Position numbers and translations under genes: made by a program. This document shows positions 17,825-26,338 of a stretch of DNA of 33,018 nucleotides, one piece after another. This stretch comes from Rhodobacterales bacterium (GTDB lineage: Bacteria; Pseudomonadota; Alphaproteobacteria; Rhodobacterales; Rhodobacteraceae). Position 1 is the first letter of the stretch. Every line of letters starts with the position of its first letter. The notes under the pieces were generated by a model that was not told the DNA's origin, searched no databases, and worked only from the letters and a program-made list of their open reading frames with translations. Where the stretch lies: positions 1-33,018 of the forward strand of contig JAUNVT010000004.1 in the NCBI GenBank assembly GCA_030540655.1. Direction: 5' to 3'.

Positions 17825-18226
17825 ATGACGAACGGGCACTCACGCATTTTGCAGATCGCGGCTGTAGTGGCGGTTGTTTTTGGCGTGATCACCGTCATCG
17901 CGGGCGGTCTCACGCTGTTTGGAGGCGACGCCGCGCGCATCGCCATGGGTGATGCCGTGCCTTTCGTGCTGCGGTTCAACTTCATGGCGGGGTTTGCATA
18001 TATCCTCGCCGGGATCGGCCTGTGGCGGCAGGAGCGTACAGCGGTCTGGATTTCGCTCGCGATCCTTGGCGTTACCGCGCTGGTGTTTGTAGCCTTTCTT
18101 TTGCATGTCCAGCAGGGCGGAGCCTACGAGCCGCGCACGATTGGCGCGATGGTCCTGCGGATCGCGGTCTGGGCGGTCATAGCGCGGGTTGCGTGGACGC
18201 ATATCCGGCAGGTGCCCCGGCGTTGA
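17825..18226 (+). CDS. Four-helix integral membrane protein, unknown
   Basis: The product is 133 residues from the ATG at 17825, which follows AAGGGAAATCAG. There are four hydrophobic helices, at about residues 9-32 (AAVVAVVFGVITVIAGGLTL), 46-64, 72-92 and 105-125. No catalytic motif, Cys pair or signal peptide is visible. I do not recognise the family. It lies between the zinc-ribbon gene and the amidase gene, all on the same strand, 58 and 89 bp apart; whether they form one operon cannot be seen. Confidence 0.65.
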   Translation: MTNGHSRILQIAAVVAVVFGVITVIAGGLTLFGGDAARIAMGDAVPFVLRFNFMAGFAYILAGIGLWRQERTAVWISLAILGVTALVFVAFLLHVQQGGAYEPRTIGAMVLRIAVWAVIARVAWTHIRQVPRR

Positions 18227-18314
18227 CACGGCCCGCCTCCCCGCATTGCGACTTGCCAGAGACGCCGGACGGCGTAAGCTGGACCTGCAAACAACGAGCC
18301 GCAGGGAGGTCATC

Positions 18315-19637
18315 ATGCCGGACGCCAGCCATACCGATCACAGCGCGCGCCGCAGTGTTGTCGTGGACGCATTCACCAACAGCGTTCTGGACCCGGACGC
18401 TCCCATGCTTGGCCCGCTGGAGGATGGCGGCACCATCATAGCGAACACCGCGCCGGGGTGCTGGGGGCCGATGATCACTCCGCGCCTGCGGGGTGGGCAT
18501 GAGGTTACGCAGCCCGTCTATGTCGAGGGCGCCGAGGTGGGCGACGCGGTCGCCATCCGCATACGCGATATCACTGTGACCTCGATCGCCACAGCCTCCG
18601 GCCATGACAGCTCGCCCGACGGATTTTGCCTGGGCGATCCCTACGTGGCTGCCCGCTGCCCGGTCTGTGATACGATCTGGCCGGAAACCCATATCGAAGG
18701 CGTCGGCGGGCAATCGGTGAAATGTGACGCATGCGGCAATGCTGTCACCCCGTTCGAGATTGTGCACGGCTATACCGTCACCTTTGACGACACGCGCAGT
18801 GTGGGCCTGACGTTGCCGGAAGACGCGGCCGAGGCAATCGCGAAGCGGGCCGATCATTATTCGGCGCTGCCAGATGCCAGCCAACAGCATTCGATCCTGA
18901 ACTATGCACCCTCGGACATGCCCGGCACGCTGGTGCGGATGCGCCCCTTCATGGGCCAACTGGGCACGTGCCCGTCCATGCCGATGCCCGACAGCCACAA
19001 TGCGGGCGATTTCGGCGCCTTCCTTGTCGGGGCGCCGCATGAATATGGAATCACGGCCGAGCAACTGGCGCAGCACAAGACCGATGGACATATGGATATC
19101 GACGCAGTCCGCGCGGGGGCGATCCTTGTCTGCCCCGTCAAGGTTAAAGGCGCGGGCGTTTATATGGGCGATATGCATGCGGGACAAGGCGATGGCGAGA
19201 TTGCGGGCCACACGATGGACGTATCGGGCAGCGTGACCTTGCAGGTTGAGGTGGTGAAGGATTATCCTCTGGACGGGCCGGTTCTGTTCCCGCTGGAGGA
19301 AGATCTGCCCCCCATGGCGCGACCCTTCAGCGCCGAGGAAAAGGCGAAGGGCGCGCGTCTGGCGGCCCGCTGGGGCGTGGCGGAAATCGAACCGCTGGCG
19401 CCGATTTCCGTGATCGGCACGGCGGCAAACCTGAATGATGCCATTGAAAACGGCCTTGCCCGCGCCGCAAAGCTGCTGGACTTATCCGTGCCCGAGATTC
19501 GCAACCGCGCCACCGTGAACGGAGCGATTGAAATTGGCCGCGCGCCCGGCGTCATCCAGGTGACGTTCCTTGCCCCGCTGGCCAGGCTCGATGCGGTCGG
19601 CCTTGGAGGCTATGCGCGCGAACAATACGGGCTGTAG
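18315..19637 (+). CDS. Acetamidase/formamidase-family protein with internal zinc-ribbon-like motif
   Basis: The product is 440 residues from the ATG at 18315, behind AGGGAGG; the open frame runs further up but overlaps the membrane protein gene. The family hydrolyses short amides (acetamide, formamide) to the acid and ammonia. Segments such as MLGPLEDGGTIIANTAPGCW, ATASGHDSSPDG, MPGTLVRMRPFMG and GVYMGDMHAGQGDGEIAG are typical of the FmdA/AmdA fold. Unusual is the insert near residues 114-141: Cys115 and Cys118 (CPVC) paired with Cys137 and Cys140 (CDAC), which can bind zinc. The role of the insert is unknown. It ends only 2 bp from the stop of the opposing ATPase gene. Confidence 0.85.
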   Translation: MPDASHTDHSARRSVVVDAFTNSVLDPDAPMLGPLEDGGTIIANTAPGCWGPMITPRLRGGHEVTQPVYVEGAEVGDAVAIRIRDITVTSIATASGHDSSPDGFCLGDPYVAARCPVCDTIWPETHIEGVGGQSVKCDACGNAVTPFEIVHGYTVTFDDTRSVGLTLPEDAAEAIAKRADHYSALPDASQQHSILNYAPSDMPGTLVRMRPFMGQLGTCPSMPMPDSHNAGDFGAFLVGAPHEYGITAEQLAQHKTDGHMDIDAVRAGAILVCPVKVKGAGVYMGDMHAGQGDGEIAGHTMDVSGSVTLQVEVVKDYPLDGPVLFPLEEDLPPMARPFSAEEKAKGARLAARWGVAEIEPLAPISVIGTAANLNDAIENGLARAAKLLDLSVPEIRNRATVNGAIEIGRAPGVIQVTFLAPLARLDAVGLGGYAREQYGL

Positions 19638-19639
19638 TC

Positions 19640-21538
19640 TCAGGCGCGGGCATGGATGTTGCCGCCCGTGGCAGGGCCAGGCGCGGATAGCGGAGTGATC
19701 CTTAACGCACGGAGCGCATTGAGGATGACCGCCACGTCGATCACTTCTTGCAGGATCGCTCCCTCGACAGGGCTCAGATACCCGAAGGCAGCCGCGATCA
19801 TTCCCAGAATAGAAAGCCCAATACCGGCAAGGACACTCTCCAGCGCGATGCGCCGCGCGCCGCGCGCCACCTCAAGCCCCGGCAGCAGCCGGTCCAGCCG
19901 GTCGACCAGAAGGACGACATCCGCCGCCTCGGCAGAGGCGGCCGTGCCGCGCGCGCCCATTGCCACACCCACATCTGCCGCGGCGAGCGCCGGGGCATCG
20001 TTGACGCCGTCGCCAACCATCATCACCGGCCCGCGCCGCCGCTCGCGGTACACCAGCTCCACTTTCTGATCGGGCGACATATTTGCGTGGACCGCGTCCA
20101 GGGCCAGTCCTTCGGTAACGCCCTCGGCGACCTCGCTCCGATCACCCGTCGCCAGCAGGATGCGCGCGATTCCGATCCGCCGCAGCCCGTCCAGAAACCC
20201 GTCCGTGCCGGTGCGCAGCATATCGGCCATGACGATATGCCCCGCCAGTCTGTCATCGACGGCAACTGCCACAGTGACATCGATTGCAGAGGTGGAAGGG
20301 TGCCGGGGAGTGCATATATGCCCGGTTTGATCGCGAAGCTGCTCGATGACGAAATCCGCTCCGCCCACCATTACAGGGCGGCCCGCTACCAACCCGGTCA
20401 CTCCTTCACCGGGCATTTCGACTGCATCGGATGGTACGGGAAGGCTCATCCCCCGCGCTCGGGCGGCGGCCACGATGGCTTGCGCGACGGGATGTTTGGA
20501 TGCCTGATCAAGCGCGGCGGCATGGAAGAGCAGGTCGTCTTGGGTCACTCCGCGTTCCGCATCGATGGCGACGATCTGTGGCCGGCCATCCGTCAGCGTG
20601 CCCGTCTTGTCGAGGATAAGCGTCCGGATGCGCGCCATCGCCTCCAAAGGGCCTGCGCCCTTGATCAGAACGCCGTAATGGGCGGCGCGCGACATGCCGG
20701 CCACCAGCGCAACGGGCACTGCCAGGATCAGCGGGCAAGGTGTGGCGACGACCAGAACGGCAACTGCGCGGATCGGATCGCCGGTCAGCGCCCAAGCGGC
20801 GGTGGCGATGGCAATGGTGACAAAAAGAAACACCAGCGAATAGCGGTCGGCCAGCCGCACCATAGGCGCCTTGGATTTCTGCGCGGCCTCGACCAGCCGG
20901 ATGATGCCGGCAAAGGTACTGTCAGCCGCCCGGCGCGTTGCGCGCAGATCAAACGCGTCGCCTGCATTCGTGGCCCCGCTCATGACATCGCCGCCGCGTG
21001 TCAGCCGGGCGGGCATAGCTTCGCCGGTCAGGGCAGACTGGTTCAGTAGAGCGCCGTCCGCCTCGACCGTGCCATCCACGGGCGCGACATCGCCCTGCCG
21101 GATCAGCAGAAGATCACCCGGTACGATTGCGTCCAGATCCACCTCTGTCAGCGCGCCATTATCATGGCGTGTTGCGGTGCGCGGCACGCGCGTCAACAGA
21201 TCGCTCATCTCCCGGCGGGCGCGCTGCTCGGCAAAGGTTTCCAGAAAGGTGCCGCCCGAATACATCAGCGCAACAACCGCCGCCGCCAGAGTTTCTCCGA
21301 AGGCCAGCGCGGCGGTCATCGACAGGGCGGCGACAATATCGAGCCCCACATCGCCCCTGAACAGGCTGCGCATGATTTCAACCACAAGCGCCGCCAGCAC
21401 GGGAATCACCCCGGCAGTCCAGACAATGTCCGCAAGATCAGCCCGGCCAGTCGCCCACAAGGCCAGCCCCAGCGTCAGCCCGGCAAGCGCTATGATGACA
21501 AGCGCAATATTAAGACGGTCCTGAAAATCCGGCTTCAT
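19640..21538 (-). CDS. P1B-type heavy-metal ATPase with TPC motif
   Basis: This 632-residue ATPase has all core motifs: TGEAMP (171-176, in place of TGES), the membrane metal motif ATPCPL (265-270), phosphorylated Asp310 in DKTGTLT, SKHPVAQA as the HP motif, and GDGVNDAPALAAADVG. The TPC in the transmembrane metal site differs from CPC (Cu/Zn) pumps and resembles the P1B-5 group, where Nia of Sinorhizobium exports Ni/Fe; this one has no C-terminal hemerythrin-like domain and no N-terminal metal-binding domain. The metal is therefore open. No metal regulator is adjacent. The open frame starts at ATG 21538. Confidence 0.88.
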   Translation of the reverse strand: MKPDFQDRLNIALVIIALAGLTLGLALWATGRADLADIVWTAGVIPVLAALVVEIMRSLFRGDVGLDIVAALSMTAALAFGETLAAAVVALMYSGGTFLETFAEQRARREMSDLLTRVPRTATRHDNGALTEVDLDAIVPGDLLLIRQGDVAPVDGTVEADGALLNQSALTGEAMPARLTRGGDVMSGATNAGDAFDLRATRRAADSTFAGIIRLVEAAQKSKAPMVRLADRYSLVFLFVTIAIATAAWALTGDPIRAVAVLVVATPCPLILAVPVALVAGMSRAAHYGVLIKGAGPLEAMARIRTLILDKTGTLTDGRPQIVAIDAERGVTQDDLLFHAAALDQASKHPVAQAIVAAARARGMSLPVPSDAVEMPGEGVTGLVAGRPVMVGGADFVIEQLRDQTGHICTPRHPSTSAIDVTVAVAVDDRLAGHIVMADMLRTGTDGFLDGLRRIGIARILLATGDRSEVAEGVTEGLALDAVHANMSPDQKVELVYRERRRGPVMMVGDGVNDAPALAAADVGVAMGARGTAASAEAADVVLLVDRLDRLLPGLEVARGARRIALESVLAGIGLSILGMIAAAFGYLSPVEGAILQEVIDVAVILNALRALRITPLSAPGPATGGNIHARA

Positions 21539-21702
21539 CTTGCATTACGCCTCTCAATGGCTTGATCCACGCGGAAAGGTGCCAGACATGGCGGGACGCC
21601 CGGCGTGGATCTGGCTGTAACTTCGCTGCCTGCGGAGGAAGGGCAGGGTGTGCTGACAGCACTCTAAAGCGGCGAGGCAAGACATCCAAGCCAATCAGCA
21701 AA

Positions 21703-21727
21703 GTCCGCTGCGTTTGACGCGACGGAC
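21703..21727 (-). terminator. Possible terminator hairpin after pckA
   Basis: Arms GTCCG..GCGT (21703-21713) and ACGC..CGGAC (21717-21727) pair around a TTG loop with a two-base bulge. On the minus strand the hairpin lies about 36 bp after the pckA stop and is followed by TTTGCTGATT, only weakly T-rich. It is the only structure seen in the 224 bp between pckA and the ATPase gene. Confidence 0.35.
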
Positions 21728-21762
21728 CGGACCGGACACAGGAATTGCCGATGATAAATGCT

Positions 21763-23370
21763 TTATTTGCCTCCGCCAATTGCCGCTGCTTTTACGTCTT
21801 CGTCAATATGCGGCATATACTGTTCAAAATTCTCGACGAACATGTTGACCAGCTTGGCCGCCTGACGGTCGTAGCTTTCCGGATTGTCCCATGTCCGTCG
21901 CGGATCGAGCAGCACCGACGCAACGCCAGGCATGTCGACAGGCACTTCAAAGCCAAAATTGGCATCCGTGCGGAATTTGACATTGTTCAGCGATCCGTCA
22001 AGCGCCGCTGTCAACAGGGCACGCGTGGCCTTGATCGGCATGCGCGATCCGGTGCCGTAGGCGCCGCCCGTCCAGCCAGTGTTGACCAGCCAGCAGGTCG
22101 CGCCATGCTTGGCGATCTTGGCTCTCAGAAGGTTGCCATAAACCTCTGGTCGGCGTGGCATGAAGGGCGCGCCAAAGCATGTGGAGAAGGTCGGCTCGGG
22201 CTCGGTTACGCCGCGCTCCGTTCCCGCCACCTTCGAGGTGAAGCCCGACAGGAAGTGATACATCGCCTGCGCGGGGGTCAGGCGGGCGATAGGGGGCAAT
22301 ACGCCGAAAGCATCGCAGGTCAGCATGATGATGTTCTTCGGGTGCCCGCCCAGCGCCGTGGCCGACGCGTTCGAGATATATTCCAGCGGATAGGCGCAGC
22401 GCATGTTCGCGGTCAGGGAATCGTCCTGAAAATCCAGTTCGCGCGAGCACTCGTCGTACACCATGTTTTCGATCACGGTGCCGAACTTGGCTGTGGTTGC
22501 GTAGATCTCGGGTTCGGCTTCGGGGTCGAGGTTGATTGTCTTGGCGTAGCAGCCGCCTTCAAAATTGAACGTGCCGCGGTCGGACCAGCCGTGTTCGTCA
22601 TCGCCGATCAGCGTGCGTTCGGGATCGGCCGACAGCGTCGTCTTGCCAGTGCCCGACAGGCCAAAGAAAATGGCTGTATCGACCGGATTGCCCTTGGCGT
22701 GGTTGGCCGAACAGTGCATCGGCATGATGTCTTTTTCAGGCAGCAGGTAATTCAGCAGAGAAAAGACGCATTTCTTGTTTTCGCCCGCATATTCGGTGCC
22801 GCCGATCAGAATGATCTTGCGGTCGAAATTCATGGCGATGACCGTTTCGGAACGGCAGTCATGTTTTTTGGGATCGGCCTGAAATCCGGGGCAATTGATT
22901 ATGGTATATTCCGCGATGAAATGGTCCAGCGCATCACGCTCGGGGCGACGCAGAAGGTGACGGATGAAAAGGCCATGCCACGCCAGTTCGGTAATCATGC
23001 GCACCTTGATCGAATAGGCCGGGTCGGCGCCGCCGATCAGATCCTGAACGTAATAGGTGCCGCCTGCCATATACGCGACCATGTCGTCATAAAGCGCATC
23101 GAACCCTTCGGGCGACATGACACCGTTGTTTTCCCACCAGATGTTATCCTCGACCGACGGCGTCTTGACCACGTGCTTGTCCATCGGAGAGCGGCCAGTA
23201 AACTTTCCGGTCGTCACAAGAAAGGCACCGCCGCGCCCCAGGGAACCCTCACCGTTTTTTAGCGCAGCTTCCACCAAAGCAGGCTCGATCAGGTTGTAAT
23301 GCACCTCACCGAGGCCGGTGATCCCTTGATTTTCAAGGAGGAAATTCGGATTTACCCGTCCCAATGTCAT
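21763..23370 (-). CDS. pckA: Phosphoenolpyruvate carboxykinase (ATP)
   Basis: This 535-residue cytoplasmic enzyme makes PEP from oxaloacetate with ATP, the first step of gluconeogenesis. The kinase P-loop [11 protein letters not shown] is at 237-247, the metal/substrate stretch GDDEHGW near 257-263, RSETVIAM near 173-180, and GKFTGRSP at 55-62 binds the substrate. The start at ATG 23370 ([10 protein letters not shown]), behind GGAGAAAG, gives the family length. It is divergent from chvI. In Agrobacterium and relatives ChvGI controls pckA and the genes lie together, so this arrangement fits coregulation. Two tandem operator-like boxes lie about 150-190 bp upstream. Assignment is firm. Confidence 0.97.
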   Translation of the reverse strand: MTLGRVNPNFLLENQGITGLGEVHYNLIEPALVEAALKNGEGSLGRGGAFLVTTGKFTGRSPMDKHVVKTPSVEDNIWWENNGVMSPEGFDALYDDMVAYMAGGTYYVQDLIGGADPAYSIKVRMITELAWHGLFIRHLLRRPERDALDHFIAEYTIINCPGFQADPKKHDCRSETVIAMNFDRKIILIGGTEYAGENKKCVFSLLNYLLPEKDIMPMHCSANHAKGNPVDTAIFFGLSGTGKTTLSADPERTLIGDDEHGWSDRGTFNFEGGCYAKTINLDPEAEPEIYATTAKFGTVIENMVYDECSRELDFQDDSLTANMRCAYPLEYISNASATALGGHPKNIIMLTCDAFGVLPPIARLTPAQAMYHFLSGFTSKVAGTERGVTEPEPTFSTCFGAPFMPRRPEVYGNLLRAKIAKHGATCWLVNTGWTGGAYGTGSRMPIKATRALLTAALDGSLNNVKFRTDANFGFEVPVDMPGVASVLLDPRRTWDNPESYDRQAAKLVNMFVENFEQYMPHIDEDVKAAAIGGGK

Positions 23371-23518
23371 GACAGTCTTTCTCCAGTTACTGGTCTGTGC
23401 CGGCCTCATGGCCTGTCTGGGCATGCGCCGCGCGACGGCGCTCTGCGTGGGGATCCGGCTTTGGCATAGGGGCGTCATAACACGCAGATTTACGGGTTGA
23501 ACAGATCGCTTCCACTTG

Positions 23519-23558
23519 GTTAGCGCAACCAAATCAGAGTTAGCGCAATCACATCAAG
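23519..23558. promoter_or_regulatory. Tandem operator-like repeat upstream of pckA
   Basis: GTTAGCGCAACCAAATCAGA (23519-23538) is repeated as GTTAGCGCAATCACATCAAG (23539-23558): 16 of 20 bases agree, at a period of exactly 20, about two helix turns. The first unit with the preceding G reads GGTT-AGCGC-AACC, an imperfect dyad like LacI-family operators. In Sinorhizobium pckA is controlled by the LacI-type PckR, so this could be an equivalent site; that is inference. Together with the leader ORF it accounts for the main structure visible in the 391 bp between pckA and chvI. The 10-base palindrome ACTCGCGAGT at 23690-23699 is a second structure there. Confidence 0.4.
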
Positions 23559-23667
23559 CGTCTGAGCGGAGAGCGGAGGATCCTCGTCATAAAAATAAAG
23601 TTTTGGCAGAAAATTCGACCTTCTTAGCCTTTGGTTATCGATAGCCCCGCCAAATGGAGGCTGCGTC

Positions 23668-23757
23668 ATGGGTGATTCGGACGGTATGAACTCGCGAGTC
23701 GGATCTGACACCGTGACTGTGGCAAATATCAGGCAACCTGAGCAGCAAGAGGAATGA
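23668..23757 (+). CDS. Candidate 29-residue leader ORF upstream of chvI
   Basis: An ATG at 23668 sits 7 bases after a GGAGG box (23656-23660) and opens a 29-codon frame (product begins [10 protein letters not shown], ends QPEQQEE) that stops with TGA 4 bp before the chvI ATG at 23762. The good ribosome site and tight junction suggest translation, and possibly coupling of chvI translation to it. The peptide is hydrophilic and acidic, with no run of a single amino acid that would mark classical attenuation. I know of no named gene here. It could be a chance frame. Confidence 0.35.
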   Translation: MGDSDGMNSRVGSDTVTVANIRQPEQQEE

Positions 23758-23761
23758 AATC

Positions 23762-24466
23762 ATGGCCCGGATCGCTTTAGTAGATGATGACAGAAATATA
23801 TTGACCTCTGTGGCAATCACGCTCGAGGCTGAAGGTTTCGATGTAGATACCTATAACGATGGCCAGCAGGCATTCGACGCGTTCTGCAGAAAAATGCCGG
23901 ACATGGCGGTGCTGGACTTGAAGATGCCGCGCATGGATGGGATGGATCTGCTGCAACGCCTGCGCCTGAAGACGCAGATGCCGATCGTCTTCCTGACATC
24001 CCGGGATGATGAGATTGACGAGGTCTTGGGTCTGCGGATGGGGGCCGATGATTATGTCAAGAAGCCGTTTTCCCCGCGCCTTCTGGTTGAGCGGATCCGC
24101 ACGTTGCTGCGTCGCCAGGAAGTGCTGGATGGTATCGCGGCGGGCACGGATACCGAAGAGGTCAAGGTAATCGAATGCGGCGATCTGAGAATGGATCCGC
24201 TCCGTCATTCGGTGATGTGGAAGGGCAGTGATGTCTCGCTCACCGTGACCGAATTCCTCCTGCTCCAGGCACTTGCCCAACGCCCCGGCTTCGTCAAAAG
24301 CCGCGATCAGTTGATGGACGTAGCTTATGATGAACAGGTTTATGTCGATGATCGGACGATAGACAGCCATATCAAGCGCCTGCGCCGAAAGATGCGGGCC
24401 GTAGATCCCGCATTCTCGGCAATTGAGACGCTTTATGGGATAGGCTACAGGTACAATGAGAGCTGA
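23762..24466 (+). CDS. chvI: Response regulator ChvI
   Basis: This 234-residue OmpR/PhoB-type regulator has an N-terminal receiver (about 1-120) with acidic Asp8-Asp10, phospho-acceptor Asp52 in [11 protein letters not shown], the conserved Thr in FLTSRDD and Lys near 101 in DDYVKKPF. The C-terminal winged helix (about 140-232) includes [17 protein letters not shown] and [16 protein letters not shown]. In alphaproteobacteria ChvI acts with ChvG in response to acid and envelope conditions. It starts just after the candidate leader ORF and ends 6 bp before chvG. Assignment is firm from sequence and context with hprK and rapZ. Confidence 0.95.
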   Translation: MARIALVDDDRNILTSVAITLEAEGFDVDTYNDGQQAFDAFCRKMPDMAVLDLKMPRMDGMDLLQRLRLKTQMPIVFLTSRDDEIDEVLGLRMGADDYVKKPFSPRLLVERIRTLLRRQEVLDGIAAGTDTEEVKVIECGDLRMDPLRHSVMWKGSDVSLTVTEFLLLQALAQRPGFVKSRDQLMDVAYDEQVYVDDRTIDSHIKRLRRKMRAVDPAFSAIETLYGIGYRYNES

Positions 24467-24472
24467 TAAGTC

Positions 24473-25891
24473 ATGACGCCGGTAGGAAGAATTGACGTGC
24501 GGGACAGAGAGGCGGGATTTGGTAGCGCCAATGTCGTGATCCCGGAAACTTGCTTTTATCGCATGTTGGTAGAGCGGGGACGGATTTCGTTAAGGGTTTT
24601 TTTCTTGCTGCGCAACTCCCCACTAACTTGGAAAATCCTCGTTTTTAACCTTGTCGCACTGAATGTTCTCGTTGCTGGCCTTCTGTATCTCAATTTTTCA
24701 CAAACGAATGTTAGGGACCTGCAGTTTGCCCGAGAGATGGCAGAGGCCAAGCACACCGCAGAAAATTTTGAGATACAGGTAAGAGTTCAGGTGCCCGCTG
24801 ACTTGAAGGGAGGGGAAACGCGTTCCGGTGTCGATATTGCGCCCAGCGCCGATAGTTTGGCGGCATTTCCGATCATGCGGAGCGGTAAAGCTGTGGGTGC
24901 AGTTTCGCTGATAAGCGCATCAAATCAAACTGGCGGATTGCCGGGCAGCTGGCGCATCTTCCAGATGTTCCTCTTGGCCACATTGGTCTCTATCGCACTC
25001 AGTCTGGTTCTGGCGTCAACCATCGCCCTTCCTTTGGCAGATCTTGCCAAAGCAGCGGAGATAGGTGGCACGCAGCGTGGAGATAACCCGGGCGAGGGGC
25101 GCGTCCGCATCCCCGATCTCACCGCACGGACGGATGAGATTGGCCGCCTTTCGGGTGCCTTGCGCGGCATGGTTGCAGCGCTCTATCACCGCATTGACAG
25201 TAACGAACAGTTTGCAGCCGATGTCGCGCATGAAATCAAGAACCCGCTTGCCAGCCTGCGCAGCGCCGTAGACACATTACGCGTGGCCAAACGCGACGAT
25301 CAGCGCGATAAACTGCTGGAGGTGATCAAGCATGACGTCCGGCGGCTGGACCGGTTGGTCAGCGATATCTCGAGCGCTTCGCGGCTGGACAGCGAGTTGG
25401 TCAAGGAACAGCAGGAGCCGTTTGATCTGATGCACATGTTGGATCAATTGAGTCGCCATATGCGCGATCAGGCAGCGGTTGACGACATTGGCCTCATTAC
25501 AGATTTCCCCACCGTGCCGATCATCATAACCGGGCTGGAGGCGCGGCTGGCTCAGGTTTTCGTCAACCTGATATCCAACGCCTGCAGCTTTTGCGAAAGC
25601 GGCGATGCTATCCGTGTCTGGGCGCGGCGTCGCGATGATCGCATGCTGATCGTTGTCGAGGATACTGGCCCCGGCATACCGGATCAGGCCCTGACGAAAA
25701 TCTTCCAGCGTTTCTACTCCCAACGGGAGGCAAGCGATTTTGGCAACAATTCGGGGCTTGGCCTGGCCATCTCCAAGCAGATTGTCGAGGCTCATGGCGG
25801 TGTGATCTGGGCCGAGAATATCCGTCCAACCGAGGCGGATATCACGTCGGACCCGCTGGGCGCGCGGTTCATCGTCGGCCTTCCGGTCTGA
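24473..25891 (+). CDS. chvG: Sensor histidine kinase ChvG with shortened sensor region
   Basis: This 472-residue kinase has a cytoplasmic N-terminus with NSPLTWKILVFNLVALNVLV leading into the first membrane helix (about 53-74), a periplasmic loop (about 75-161), a second helix (about 162-184), a HAMP-like linker (PDLTARTDEIGRL), the phospho-His253 in AADVAHEIKNPLASLRSA, and the ATPase domain with NLISNACSF, DTGPGIP and GLGLAISK. From memory, ChvG/ExoS proteins are about 570-600 residues with a periplasmic region near 200; here only about 87 remain, the membrane and catalytic parts being intact. The 5' third is also richer in A and T than the rest. It would phosphorylate ChvI; the altered sensor may change its signal. 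Confidence 0.9.
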   Translation: MTPVGRIDVRDREAGFGSANVVIPETCFYRMLVERGRISLRVFFLLRNSPLTWKILVFNLVALNVLVAGLLYLNFSQTNVRDLQFAREMAEAKHTAENFEIQVRVQVPADLKGGETRSGVDIAPSADSLAAFPIMRSGKAVGAVSLISASNQTGGLPGSWRIFQMFLLATLVSIALSLVLASTIALPLADLAKAAEIGGTQRGDNPGEGRVRIPDLTARTDEIGRLSGALRGMVAALYHRIDSNEQFAADVAHEIKNPLASLRSAVDTLRVAKRDDQRDKLLEVIKHDVRRLDRLVSDISSASRLDSELVKEQQEPFDLMHMLDQLSRHMRDQAAVDDIGLITDFPTVPIIITGLEARLAQVFVNLISNACSFCESGDAIRVWARRRDDRMLIVVEDTGPGIPDQALTKIFQRFYSQREASDFGNNSGLGLAISKQIVEAHGGVIWAENIRPTEADITSDPLGARFIVGLPV

Positions 25892-25895
25892 GCGC

Positions 25896-26327
25896 ATGGA
25901 GCGGGAAGCGAGCGCCATCATGTTGCACGCATCCTCCGTGTCCGTCGCAGGCCACGGCGTGTTGATCCGGGGCGCGTCCGGCGCGGGCAAGTCGGGCTTG
26001 GCCCTGCAACTGATAGCCATGGGCGGGATGCTTGTCGCGGATGACCGGACCTTGCTGTGGCGCGAACAGGAATGTCTGATGATGGTCGCCCCGGGCGCCA
26101 TACGCGGCCGGATCGAAGCGCGCGGCGTCGGCATTCTGAACGCACCGACGGCCGGTCCGCAGCCGTTACGCCTGATCGTGGATATGGATGGTCCCGCGCC
26201 GCCACGCCTGCCCGAAACAAAGACCGAGACGCTTCTCGGCCTTACTGTCGCCTTGATGAACGGCAGCGCTGCGGCCCATTTCCCAGCGGCAATTTACCTG
26301 TATATGCTGCATGGAAGGTTCGCATAA
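25896..26327 (+). CDS. hprK: HPr kinase/phosphorylase, short alphaproteobacterial form
   Basis: The protein has only 143 residues, matching the C-terminal kinase domain of the 310-residue Firmicutes enzyme, as is normal for alphaproteobacteria. The P-loop GASGAGKS is at 26-33, VADDRT near 47-52 and the signature RIEARGVGIL near 72-81. It phosphorylates HPr on a Ser (here Ser49 of ptsH, in GDSIMG) and can remove the phosphate. The ATG lies 4 bp after chvG. It is part of the chvI-chvG-hprK-rapZ-EIIA-ptsH chain, whose spacing suggests one transcript. Assignment is firm. Confidence 0.93.
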   Translation: MEREASAIMLHASSVSVAGHGVLIRGASGAGKSGLALQLIAMGGMLVADDRTLLWREQECLMMVAPGAIRGRIEARGVGILNAPTAGPQPLRLIVDMDGPAPPRLPETKTETLLGLTVALMNGSAAAHFPAAIYLYMLHGRFA

Positions 26328-26338
26328 GGAATGTGACG

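Noticed and set aside
21745..23262. A 505-codon open frame on the plus strand opposite pckA
   Set aside because: pckA is certain on the minus strand; this frame is the same kind of bias artefact, with no motifs.
23371..23520. A sigma-70-like promoter for pckA
   Set aside because: Several loose -35/-10 pairs can be drawn, none close to consensus at proper spacing, so none is called.
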